The position numbers were made by a program, and so were the translations under genes. From assembly GCA_045837725.1 (NCBI GenBank), contig JBEWZL010000235.1:62001-126000 (forward strand): a DNA stretch of 64,000 nucleotides, in the 5' to 3' direction. Each line of letters starts with the position of its first letter. Position 1 is the stretch's first letter. The notes below the pieces were generated by a model. The model was not told where the DNA came from. It was given only the letters and a program-made list of their open reading frames with translations, and made no database searches. Below are positions 1 through 10,798 of this stretch, in pieces. Source of the stretch: Vermamoeba vermiformis. Lineage: Eukaryota > Tubulinea > Echinamoebida.

Positions 1-983
1 AGTAGTCGGAGACCTGGACTTATTATCACTTTTCGGCCAATGATTGCTCGATCCAATTATAGGCTTGACAAATAAAACTGTTTTCGAGAGCAGTGGTTGT
101 AGTTTGCTCCGTACAGCAAACAGATCAACGCACCAGATCGAATAGAATGCCCACTAGGGTCTAATTGTCCGAAAAATGATTGGATTATCTAAAACCTGCC
201 ACCAATAGTTAACTTTGCACGACCATATTCTCGTTTCGGCCACGGGAATCTTGCTAAATGAAGGCAGATCATCTTTGGGCAGTGGTAACTACTGTAAAAT
301 TAGCGGTCGTTCGGGCAATAAGTACATGAGTTTTCCTGCTCGGGGATTTGTCGACAGTCCGCAAAGTGTCGGGCATTACGTGGCGCAAGGGTAAGAAACA
401 CGGACATTTCGGTCAAAAAATCTGAATCAATACTCCCAATTGTCCGAACTACGTGGCACCGTAGAACGCTCGCCTCGGCCTATTCGTCTTTTTCCCCGTT
501 TCACTCAAAAATTTCTGACGGCACTGCCATAGATTGGCATGCTACATTAATGAACCATATCCGAGCAGATCCGCTCAATTCAAAATATAACCTGCTGCCT
601 GCATTACGACATCCGCAAGAAACTAACAAACGACAAGAATAAGTAGTTCGTAATTATCCTCGTCCCTCAGCTAATCCACAAAATGGTTTGAAACTGTAAT
701 TAATTAGGCTGAAGTTTAATCCATCAATAATATCTTTTCGGTAAATACACAAAGAGAGATCCACTACCACGGGCAATAGCATCAGTTTGGCCTAAAAATA
801 ATCAATTTGACACGCAAAAATATTGCAACATTTGGAAAAAACATTAAAAGTCTGTGTTTTATGTGGAACAATCCTCCGTGAACACGACTATAAAAGAAAA
901 TTGGAGGATTGAACATTTTATTGTTGACGATCGACCACAAGAGGGAACACTAAACCCAGATCAGCTGCACATCTGAATTTAAA
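1..983. promoter_or_regulatory. non-coding upstream region with TATA box at 889-896
   Basis: I see no convincing coding sequence in the first 980 bases. A TATA-box-like TATAAAAG stands at 889-896, about 90 bases before the first good ATG at 984, so the right end of this stretch is probably the core promoter of the small coiled-coil gene. The rest is AT-rich with short ORFs only. The promoter assignment is inference from position and motif. Confidence 0.4.
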
Positions 984-1292
984 ATGTTCGGTATTAAGAA
1001 AGCTAGCGTCCAAGACATGCATAACAAGCATGAACACGTTATTGAAAAAATCCAGTCCCTCCGCCAAGTTATATCCGCTCATAAAATGGGTTCAGATAAC
1101 GCAGAACTCTCTCAGATGAAATTAGAAAACGAAAAGTTGAAAGAGATCAACTCCAAAATTAGCGCCCGCTTGGAGCTTCTCGAGAAAGAAGCCTCGAAGG
1201 GCCTTTTTGCAAAAGATATCCCCGTTTCGGCCAAACGTTCAAGCGCCGAAATCACTAGCACCGATGAGCTGAATCCTCAAACGCTCCTGTGA
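984..1292 (+). CDS. small charged coiled-coil protein (102 aa)
   Basis: A single open frame of 102 residues starts at an ATG 90 bases downstream of a TATA box. Residues 10-75 are rich in Glu, Lys, Gln and Leu with heptad-like spacing, so a coiled coil is likely; the tail is Ser/Thr-rich and unstructured. The arrangement loosely resembles the N-terminal leucine-zipper region of the multisynthetase factor AIMP1, but no EMAPII/OB domain follows, so I do not assign that name. A GTAAG donor about 30 bases after the stop suggests that an alternative spliced form could extend further. Reality of the gene is supported by length, start context and promoter; the function is unknown. Confidence 0.5.
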   Translation: MFGIKKASVQDMHNKHEHVIEKIQSLRQVISAHKMGSDNAELSQMKLENEKLKEINSKISARLELLEKEASKGLFAKDIPVSAKRSSAEITSTDELNPQTLL

Positions 1293-3207
1293 CTAGCCGG
1301 CCGTGGCTGCTCGCAAAGTTAATAAGGTAAGCATACCGCGACCTCATAATAATAATTATTCGACCGTTTCAGATAATTATTCCAATTTTGCCTTGGGATC
1401 CTGCCAAATCTACTTTTTTACCTAATTAGTACCACGTTTTGGATTGTAAACTAATTCTGGCGTTTCTCTAGAGGTTTCATTTTGCTAGTAGAAACTTGAT
1501 TGACTTGCATTCCAACCGTCGCGGTGTGATTTTGCCGGATCCAAGTTATCAACACAGATGCTGTCTTCAAACGGAAACAATATTGCTTTCACCCCGATGT
1601 CTCACTCTATTGTATTATAACCCGAATGTATAATTATACTACAACTGCGAATTCATGTATATAAACCGAAGCGAAGATGTATTTTTAGTCACTAAATCTG
1701 TGTCCGTACCTGTGCGCACGCGAGATGGACCTAGATCATAATCTAGCCCTCGTACTACCATTGTATATCATTACTAAGCTATTTGTCGAGAGTTTGACGT
1801 GCTTGGGCGGTTTAATTAATCATCCCGGATCACAACTTGCGCGTGCCACACTCAAATTTCTGACTAAAACGCGAAATCGCATCGATGGTAAAAGCAACAA
1901 TTCCTTTGCATATTGGAAGTACTGTTAATGCCACAAACATCCCCAACAGCGATTTTGATAGAGGTAATTTTCAGTTACAAAAAGTCGATCCCAATAACGC
2001 TATTCCGTTGGACAGCAAATTACAATATATGATTATGTTCGATCAAACATTTACTAAATACAACGTTGAATAGCAACGTAAGGTCGTGGCTCGTTAGTGT
2101 TAAGTAATTCGATAGCGGGAGGTTTACCAACACAAACGTTGTTTCCATCGACGTGGCGGACCATCTTTAGTAATTGTTAACCGACCATCGGAGCGATGAC
2201 GTGTCTAGTTCTCCACCTGAGCGAGTGTGATTTGATTCGGTTTTGCCTAGCGATTTGCAAGACAAGATCCACAACCTGTGTGCCTTGATTTAATTTCCGA
2301 TTGATTAGCATCTAACCGCTTCTAATTGAGCACGTGATATCTTTACCGAATGGAGTACCATTTTAAATTCTATTTGATGGACGAAGCTGGATTTACTCAT
2401 ACAACCCGCGAAGCCCTTCTCCTCCTGCGTCTGTCATTAGCCGTAAGAGCCATTGGGAGCGCAATCGTTGTAAGATACTGCCTATTATTAGGACTAGGGA
2501 GCATAAAGACAGCTCTCCGCGAGTAGTCGCTGACTTGCAAAGGAAATTAGTTCTCGGGCAAGTTTTGTATCGCGACCCAAAGCACTAACACAACAAACAC
2601 AAGATATTAATTGCCTAAGCATGTGTGTCTTAATATTTCGTGAGGAGAGGAATTTAAAAATTATCAGTACGAGAGAGCGGTACCTTGAAAAATAATGAAT
2701 CCGGATTAAAGCGCGTAAGTCCGACAATTTTCTAGAAAAAATCTGTACTTGACTAAAATAATATTATAGCACGTTTTTAATGTTAAATCTTTGTGCTAAA
2801 GAAAGCTATATTTTAATATAAAATAATTATAATAAACAAATAATTCGCCTTTTGCGTAATGTTAATTGGAGTCGAGGAGATTAATTTACAATTAATAATA
2901 GTAATAATTATTAAATTGAGTCCTAACTTCAACCTAATGCGTGCTCGATGTGGCGCGGTGTATCTATATCCTCTTATAAATATTCATTCAAACACGCGCT
3001 TTGCATTCCAATACCTTCAAGGTGTTCCAATATATTTCTAGCTTAAAGTTCAGATTTTATCAAATGCAACGCGAGCTGTCAAAAACGTCATAAAAAGTCC
3101 ACTTTTTGTTTACCGGCCGACAGTGTTGGAACATTATTTATTCACACAGCTATTTGCGACAACACGACATCTTATTTTCAAATTGAAATAAGACGCAAAT
3201 AGATTTA
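1293..3207. other. sparse intergenic DNA with a second TATA-like site and weak ORFs
   Basis: About 1.9 kb without a gene I can defend. A TATATAAA at 1658-1665 precedes two overlapping short frames (1725-1928, 67 residues; 1885-2073, 62 residues) that could be exons of a small gene. They lack recognisable motifs and have unremarkable composition. 2740-2930 is very AT-rich. The right end holds the 5' region of the thrombospondin/PSI gene. Confidence 0.35.
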
Positions 3208-6200
3208 ATGGTCAAATCTGGTTGGACGAGCTTTGTCGTCTTCGTTGCGTTTGCGTTGGTTGGTCTGACCACGGCAGCTTCATTAGGTAAGTCCATTATA
3301 TATTAATTGTATTTAATTTATACATAAGGAATCAAATTATTAACTGTTATTGGAATTTTGGATGTGGTTTAGAAATTCGTTTCAGTCAGCATTCAATCAA
3401 TTTGTTCAATTATGCTGAATTAATTTTAAATGAACGAATAATACTTTCAATGACGCTATATGATGATAATCTATTCATAATCCGTTGGATAAATTGAAAT
3501 GATGTTCGTATGTGGGCCGACAAATTTCTATCTTTAGAGAGCTCGTCAAATTAGAGCTATTATGCTATAATTGGCTTATTTGGCCTATATAAAGCGTATT
3601 TAGACGATTTTTGATCAAATTGCAAAGCCAGTACGCGTTCATTTGGTTAAAAATGTCTCGCGAATTTTCAGCAAATATAAAATCACTCTCACGCAATTTA
3701 GAACTCGCTTAGTAACATGTTATTATGCACTATACTAACGGCGTATTATTAAGACGCACATGCTGTAGACCAACTCCTCAATGCCAATGTTTTGCCGGTC
3801 GATCCAATTTCAGCGCCGTCGAATTTTTCTTTGAAATTAGCAGTGCATGATCCAGAGTTCTTTGAGTCTGAATATGACAACCAACCTGCTTTAGAGCTCA
3901 ATTACGATGTTATGACTGTGCCTAATCTCATTTCATTGGATCATTTAAGCTCCATCCGCTCTGTTCGTTGCGAACCAAGCGCGTTAGAGGTTCGTATTGT
4001 ATATCGAAACATTAGATGTGCATATACTAAGCGACAGTATTATCCCGCTTGAGATATTACGCTTTGTGGATGATTCTGCAGACTTTCTAACTTTTTGGAA
4101 TTGCAGATCGAGCTCTACGATTCAGAACAGGCTATTGACTGGCAAGATAAGCTTGTAGTTGGTGGTCTTAAATGGGAGTGCATTATTAACCCCGAAGAAG
4201 ACACTTTTCAAGCTTTTTACCGTCTTGTACACGAAGTGATCCGCATTGATGCAAAAAGAGTCAGACTCGTGACTGAAGAGAAGTAAGTGGATATTCTGAT
4301 ATACCAATATGATATTAATTAAATGACTACAGAGACTTTACCGATTGCTTCGTTGAAGCCGACATCCGTTTCTTAATGGCGCCAACGAAGGAGTCCAACG
4401 AAACCGAAGCAGCTGATACCCTCGACAAGCGTGGTGTGCAAGCTGTGCGACGTCAAGTTAGCTGGAACGTCAATTACCCTAACACTAGAGCTCATACTTT
4501 GCTCCGTAGTGGTAAGTCACTTTTTTTGACTAAGATCCGACAAACAGTCTTTAGTATCTGCTCTTTCATCTCGTTAACGCACTAATATGGATTATTTCTT
4601 TGAGCCCACGGTCTCGATTATTAATAGAATTTAATTTTCAGGTTCAAACTTTGCCGTTACATGCAGATCTTGCTTCTTCTCTTCAAATGTTGGTGTTGAA
4701 TTTGACTTAGGTGTTCGTAGACCTAGTCTTAGACGTCCTATTCCTGGTGTTAGCCGCTTCATGGTCCGCGCCTTTGGTAACGCCAGATTGAACGTAGGCA
4801 CATCCGCTACGCAATAATTCATTAAAAGGCAATAGAATCTGATCTCGAATCGCAGATTGCTTTAGAAGCCTCCGCACGTGTTCGCGCATCGTCCTCGCGC
4901 ACCGCTACCTTAGTCCCTACCGTTCGTTTGCCGACTATCTCGTTCTCCATCGGTCCCGTGCCCATCACAATTTGTAACTATTTTTAGACATGTCATAAGG
5001 GACAATTGCTAATAACTCGATTTAGCTCCTCGTGCCTCGATGTCTGCTACTGGTTCAGTGAACTTCCAAGCCCGAGCTTCGGCTACTATTCGTGCTGTTG
5101 GTACCACAAGTATCAACTTTGGAGTGCGCTACACGGACTCTTCTCGAAGGCACGTGATTGCACCTCTGAAAAATCATTGCAACAATGTTTTAATTGCTGT
5201 ATTTGTGCAGATTCGAGACTTTCCGCACGTTCAACAGACCTTCGTTCTCGATCACTGGCCCGACTGTTACGGCCACTGCTACGGGCAATGCACGTGTTTG
5301 GATCGCACCACAATTGACCCTTTTGTTGTGGAACTCCGTGCCATTCGTTGTTGAGACTAGACCTTACATTGGCATCGGGTACGTGTTACTTTTAAGCAAC
5401 ACAATTGCAATGCTAACGTGGCTTTTAGTGCTCAAGCTGGCAGTGCTAGCAGATGCTCGGGCAGACGTGTGTCATACAATTCGTTCTACGGAGTCGATGC
5501 TACCGTTCGCTTGGACCCTATTCGTGTCTTGCGCAGAACTTTCAACTTTGGCGGTCGTTTGCCTTGGAGTTGGCGCGGCACTTTGATTGGTCAACGCGAC
5601 TTGACTTGTGCTCGTTGCCGCGGATGTCTTGGTCGTAAGAAGCGTGATTTACAATCGGCTTATGATTTGCTCGATGTACGTTGACAACATTCGAGAGAAT
5701 CTTCCAAATGAGATTTTTGACACTTTGACAGGTGACAGCTGACACCTCCGCCATGTGGATGACTACTGATTGGTCAACTTGTTCGTCGACTTGCGGCTCT
5801 GGAACTGAAATCCGTGATGTCTATTGTGCAAATGAAGACGGTGCTCAACTTCCAGACAGGTATGCTAGGCGACCTCTTTCCAAATATGGAATATACTAAC
5901 GCACATCATCAGTGCTTGCAACTCCGCTACTCGTCCGCTTGGTGCTCGTGTGTGCACTTCATATGAAGATTGTGACCAGCACACTGTTTGTGGCGCTTTG
6001 AGTGACTGTGACAAGTGCGCGGCTCAGGCTCCTTCGTGCTTCTGGTGTGCTTCGACTAACAAGTGCGCCTATGCTAACGAGATTGAATCGTGTGCTCGGC
6101 CGGTGGAAGATACGTGCGCTGAACTCGAGCCCACGATCAAATTGCAATCACCTCGTGACGCTCAATCGTAAGTCACTTCATCAAATGGTTATGGTGGACA

Positions 6201-7908
6201 GCTAGTTAACTAATCTGGTTTAGATTCAACCCTAATGCCAACAATGATCCAGTCGTGGTGAACATTCGTTGGACTGGTGGCCCGGCACTTGAACACGAAG
6301 GTGAAGTGCAACTTTTGTTCGCGTTTGTTCCGAACACTACCGCCTGGTACACTGGTGCTGGCTTGCCTTCTGATCCTGTGCCCAACACTGGTTCGTTTGA
6401 CTGGAAAGTTCCACGTGGCTTCAAAGTCCAAGGCGTTCGCATTGGCGTGTTCTCGCTCGACTTTGACGACAATTTTGCCGCTGCTACTATCTCCGTGAAC
6501 GGTGGACAACCTACGGCTGAGAAGGGCATCACACCTATTTACTCTACTTGGGGCGAATGTTCCATGGAGTGCGGCTATGGTACGTCAAAAGCCCTTTAAA
6601 AGTAACGCTTGTCTAACATTGTGTAGGCTTCATGACTCGCGAAAAGAGATGCTTCGACTATCAAATGAACGACGTCACTGCTGCCTCTATCTGCAATGAT
6701 GCTCTGTTCTTGGAGTAAGTTTGATTACCTCTCTCGTAGTAACATATGGATCTAACTTATGCGTCCAGGCCTACCATTATTGGCTGCAATGACTTCCCTT
6801 GCGAAGACTTCCCACTTCAAATCAGCTCTCCAGCTTTCGCCGATCGCGTTACCACTGGTGAGGCAGTTAAGCTCGAGTGGTCTGGCGGTGCTGTCGACTC
6901 TGGTGTCGTGCTCGAATATCGTCACGCTATTCATCCTAACAGCACTATCCATGAAGTTCGCGAGGAAGAAATCTTTGAAGAAGACACTCTTACTTGGTAC
7001 GCGCGCCATATTAATATTGACTAGAATGATAGCTGACAATTCTTAGGTCCGAGTGGATCCCGCTCTTGCCTCCATTCTTCCAAGGCGACAAGTCAATGGG
7101 TAAGTCTATTGAAGCGCTCATAATTGTTAAGGTCCGTATATTAACAGATCTTCTTCAGTTCCCAACAGTGGCGAATACGATTGGTTCGTGCCTGAAGATC
7201 TCAGAGGCAACTGGGTGTACTACCAGATCCGCGTCACTTCTGACCGCAACACAAGCAACTCTCACGTCTCACCTACATTTATCGTCTCTCGCGCCGTCAG
7301 CCTCCGTGTAGAACTGACACAAGATCACATCGCGTCCCCTCAGATCGCTGTCACTTTGAACGGCATGTTGGGATCCAGCGAGCCTTTTGTCATCGACACA
7401 GCTGAGCTCAACAAGAAACGATTCGTTGATCTCATTGACTACGAGGATGTTGGTGATATTTTGTCAGTCTCTTTGGACCTCTTTGAGGAGTCAGATCGTG
7501 GTGACAGGTTGGATTCAGCTTTGCGCATCGTTCAAGTCAACGCTTTGGAACAAGATGTAACTGTCGCTTTTAAGAGTTCTATTGCCCATCAAGAACGATT
7601 CAATTGCGAGACTTTTGATGGTGACTGCGCTAGTTGCACCTCTTTGGATGGTATGTCACGGAAGATCGAGATCCCAACTGTTAGATCCGCTGCTTAACTT
7701 AGTTTTTATAGCGTCTTGCGGTTGGTGCCCAAGCACATCGAGCTGCATGGTGAAAAACAACATTACTGGCCCTATTCAATGCCCTTCAGCTCTCATTATG
7801 ACCGAAGATTTCTGCGCGTCAGGTGTTGCCGAAACTTCATTCGCTGTTCGTGGAGCCGTTTTGTCTCTCGTTGGCTTGACACTCGCAGCTATTGTTGCTT
7901 TGTTCTAA
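3208..7908 (+). CDS. secreted, probably GPI-anchored thrombospondin type 1 / PSI-domain protein
   Basis: A multi-exon gene (about 17 exons, most introns under 120 nt, the first about 470 nt). Exon 1 starts at ATG 3208 and encodes a signal peptide (hydrophobic core VVFVAFALVGLTTA). The middle holds two thrombospondin type 1-like modules: one with WSTCSSTCGSG near 5775, one with YSTWGECSMECGYG near 6545. Each TSP1 module has a Cys-rich partner; a PSI-like knot lies near 5950-6110 (CFWCAST) and a second near 7600-7760 (CGWCPST). The protein ends in a hydrophobic tail (VLSLVGLTLAAIVALF) right before the stop with no cytoplasmic residues, which is the pattern of a GPI-attachment signal. TSP1 and PSI modules are extracellular adhesion and recognition folds, so a cell-surface role is likely; the ligand is unknown. 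One intron near 5150 appears to use a GC donor. Confidence 0.8.
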
Positions 7909-8177
7909 GTTGTACTTTGTCTTATTTCAAAATAATGTAGCATTTAAATTTAGCCCAATCAATAGCAGTTAAGTGCATCCACGGCAGTACTTGTTTAATC
8001 GAATTCGAAGCCAAATATTTCTAGGGACAGTAGATTCACTTGCTAAATGTGTTTAGTTTGACCATATTATAACGGTTATTTTTGACAGCTTGTCACGTAG
8101 GTAAAAAACCAAACGAAAATATGTTGATGAAATAAAATCGAACGTCAACGTTTGCTTAAATATTAATTTTTACAAAG
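7909..8177. other. intergenic region, 3' end of TSP/PSI gene and 5' region of ZZ-SPRY gene
   Basis: No coding sequence seen. AT-rich, with an AATAAA-like site near 8130. The gap lies between two same-strand genes and should contain the polyadenylation region of the first and the promoter of the second. Confidence 0.3.
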
Positions 8178-8279
8178 ATGGAGATCAAAGGTAACGGCAA
8201 AGAAGAAGCTCGCGTTCTACTTAAAGAGAAGTTGCGCGTTTACGATGCCAAAACAGAGAAGTGGACGAGTGGTACCCTT
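8178..8279 (+). pseudogene. first part of exon 1 of the ZZ-SPRY gene, cut by the Ginger element
   Basis: ATG 8178 opens a frame of about 33 codons (MEIKGNGKEEARVLLKE...) that stops matching at the left end of the Ginger transposon. The codons continue on the other side of the element at 10,799 (WAKSDGTVKCE), exactly as in the uninterrupted inverted paralogue, which has LCAKSDGTVQCK at the same place. CCCTT (8275-8279) is the left copy of the target duplication. With the transposon in place the normal N-terminus cannot be made from this allele unless the element is removed or a downstream start is used. Confidence 0.8.
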
Positions 8280-8365
8280 TGTAACCGCCACTTATAACTT
8301 TATGCCTAACCAGGCATAAGTGGCGGATGTTGGTCGCCGCTTTTGGTAAACTTTCGCGCGCAATC
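8280..8365 (+). repeat. Ginger left terminal inverted repeat
   Basis: About 86 bp matching the reverse complement of 10,713-10,798 at the outer 18 bases, at GGTCGC near the middle and at ACTTTCGCGC at the inner end. It contains its own hairpin: CCGCCACTTAT at 8284-8294 pairs with ATAAGTGGCGG about 20 bases further in, around an inner ATGCCT/AGGCAT stem. Confidence 0.8.
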
Positions 8366-8481
8366 TAAAATTAATTCAAATGATTAAAGTGCATAAATAT
8401 TTTTATTATCAGTAACATAACATTCTATAATAATATACTCTGTATAACATAAAATTTAATAAAAACAAATCTGTTTGATCT

Positions 8482-10600
8482 TCAGTTATTTAAACCGATC
8501 TCTTTCCACAAACGCGATTGTGAGCCCTTACTTGTTTGGGCAATGCGTTGGCGCTTTCGAGGTTGATAAACTTGATAATCTAGCAAATAATTAATAATTT
8601 TAAATCCAAATCTAGTTAATTTAATTTTTACCTGGTTCATTATTTTGACGCTTAGGTGCCTTGTTCGTATCTGTAGCCACACTTACTTCTTCTATTTCTT
8701 CTGCCTCCTTTTCTGCTGCTGTTGGATACGGTGCTGTTATTTCAAGCCATTGATCTTCGCTGGGCAAGACGTCTGCCTCCACCAAGTCATCATAAAGAGC
8801 ACAAAGCTCATCGGGAGCAACGCGCACATTCGTGTTGTTGTTACTATCGTGTTCGGGTTGGAAAGATTCTGTGTGAAAATTTGTCAGAAAAGCGCAGGAC
8901 ACAAAAAATCGGTTATTACTTTCTGCTTCCGCTTCTTCTTCCATTTGCTTTTCGCCGGCACCATCTTCGCCAGTCGTCTCCAGTATATTTTGTTGAACAG
9001 GGACTATAATCAATTTATTAGTGACGTGTGGATTGGATGTTAGAATATACCTTGGTCAACGGCATTGTTATTATTGCTTCGCTCTGCAATTAAATAATAG
9101 TTGGTTATAATAAATTGGTGAATAATTAATTGGACTTACCCCGATAAATTTTGAGTTCACCAGCGCTCCAAGTCTTTCGGTTTTTAGCATTGCTTGGCTC
9201 GTTCTCAAGCCACTCCAAACCATACCGGCCATTTTTGTGCTCTGCCGTAATTCGTGCAATGCTGTTGTAGAGAAAGTCACCATTTTTTCGAAGCTCTTCT
9301 GGCCAGCGATACAGAACTTTTTGACCAACTTTGAACACACGCAACTTGGAATGATGTTTAGCGTTGTGCACCTTGTCTTGTTTCTCTGCTGCTTTGACCA
9401 AGTTATCGTGAGCGATCGCAAAAAGGGAGACCATTTCTTTGTGTTGGATTTGTTTCAGTTCGGGAAGCGAGATGTCTTTAGTGGGGGTTTTGATGATTGG
9501 TCGATGTAATTGCATTGGTGAGAAGCCAGTGCTGCTATGCTTGTTATTGTTATAGAGATCAACTACTTCGTCAAAGCAAGCCTCGAGGTCATCCGCAGAT
9601 ACACCATCTTTTCCTCCAAACCGAGACTCCAGTAATTTATAAAGCATTGCCTTTAACGTTCGATTAACGCGTTCAACTTGTCCTAATAAATAATTAGAAT
9701 TTATTAAAATTAAGAATAGTAAAATAAATAATATTACCTTGGCTCTGTGGATGGTAGGGCCGACCATGGATTAATTCAATGCTAAATTCCTCGCAAAATT
9801 GTTTCAGAATATCTGCGATAAATTCTCCTCCGTTATCGCTGTGGATCTTTCGTGGCTTTCTTCCTTCTTTCTTGACCAACGCCATGAGAAATGACAATAC
9901 ACCAACAGCATGCTTTGTTGGCAAAAATTTGAACCACACGAATTTTGTGAAGCAATCGATGACAATAAGGAAGTAGCCAGGGACTCCTGGGATCTGAGTT
10001 AAATCAATCTGCCATCGGGCAAACGGCTCCCTATAATGCTATTAGCAAGAACAAGGATAAAATCAATACATACTCCTCAATAATGTGCTCGAGGGGCGGT
10101 TTTGTTTCGTCTACTCGAGTTCTCTGGCAAATTGGGCAGGAACGGATGTAGTTTTCAACATCTTGCTTCATGCCAAACCAATGCTGGTTAAGTTTGATGA
10201 AAGCAAGTGTTGGATCGCGACCAGGGTGTCCTCGCTCATCGTGCGCGTCATAAAACAATTGGTTTAGGTCTGATCGTCTGTTGTTGTGTCAGTGCGAAAA
10301 AATAAAACAAAATGAATAAAAGTGTTACCGAGGCACAGCAAGCCATTTCCGTTCGTGCACAACCTCAACACTATAGTGGACATTAAGCTTTGGGACATCA
10401 GGAACCTCTTCTGTTAACCACTTCGTGACCTTCTTTTTGGATTTGACAGCCTGACACAGTTGACCATTCACGATCTCAAAATTATTACCAGCTTGTCGTT
10501 GGTAGCACTGCTTCATGTTGTAATTAAGATCGAGGCCAGCAAACGCATCGGGATCTTCGCGTTTCAATTTAACGAGCAGATCGTACTTCCAATCTTCCAT
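8482..10600 (-). CDS. Ginger integrase-like transposase (spliced)
   Basis: Read on the minus strand from ATG 10,600. An N-terminal helical region is followed by the integrase zinc-binding HHCC domain (HDERGHPGRD then CPICQRT, exon 10,277-10,073) and a DDE catalytic core. The first Asp lies in WQIDLTQ, the second in HSDNGGEF (near 9830), and the Glu in GQVERVNRTLK, which follows an intron of about 55 nt. A chromodomain/SH3-like basic region follows (KVGQKVLYRWP near 9310). The C-terminal exons encode a Glu-rich acidic tail and a basic end (QPRKRQRIAQ) that could be a nuclear signal. Exon joins keep the reading frame with GT-AG borders throughout, which shows a spliced nuclear gene rather than a retroelement polyprotein. 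DDE transposases of this type cut and rejoin the TGT...ACA ends. Exact C-terminal exon borders are uncertain. Confidence 0.8.
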
Positions 10601-10712
10601 TCTGAGTAAGAATAATTAATGATAGCGTTTAATTTGCTTAAATGTATTTTTTAAAAATATAACGGCTATATTTTTCTGCTAATATTCACAAAATTCTTAC
10701 CCATTTTCAAAT

Positions 10713-10798
10713 CAGATGGCGCGAAAGTATTGGCAAAAAAAGCGACCAATTCCCGCCAGTTTTGCCTGTCTGTTATAAAATTATAAGTGGCGGGAACA
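10713..10798 (-). repeat. Ginger right terminal inverted repeat
   Basis: Partner of the left repeat at 8280-8365. It too contains an internal inverted pair (CCCGCCA near 10,752 and TGGCGGG near 10,788), so each element end carries two opposed copies of the CCGCCA core. Confidence 0.8.

Larger units (their letters stand above)
8280..10798 (-). mobile_element. Ginger-type DNA transposon (2,519 bp), looks whole
   Basis: The element begins TGTAACCGCCACTTATAA and its other end, read inward, begins TGTTCCCGCCACTTATAA. These are inverted repeats of roughly 85 bp. CCCTT flanks it on both sides (8275-8279 and 10,799-10,803), a 5-bp target duplication. It carries one intron-containing gene for an integrase-like transposase on the minus strand. 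Ginger elements are cut-and-paste transposons whose transposase shares the HHCC and DDE core of LTR-retroelement integrases but which lack LTRs, reverse transcriptase and protease; this copy fits, although the family is usually credited with a 4-bp duplication. The insertion lies in exon 1 of the ZZ-SPRY gene. TGT...ACA ends are intact and the gene has no obvious interruption, so the copy may be young. Confidence 0.85.

Noticed and set aside
2494-2727. 77-residue minus-strand ORF
   Set aside because: No motif, no promoter and ordinary composition; the region has no other gene signals.
8482-10600. Retroelement integrase as part of an LTR retrotransposon
   Set aside because: The gene is spliced by several GT-AG introns, has no reverse transcriptase, protease or LTRs near it, and is bounded by inverted repeats with a target duplication, so a Ginger DNA transposon is the better reading.
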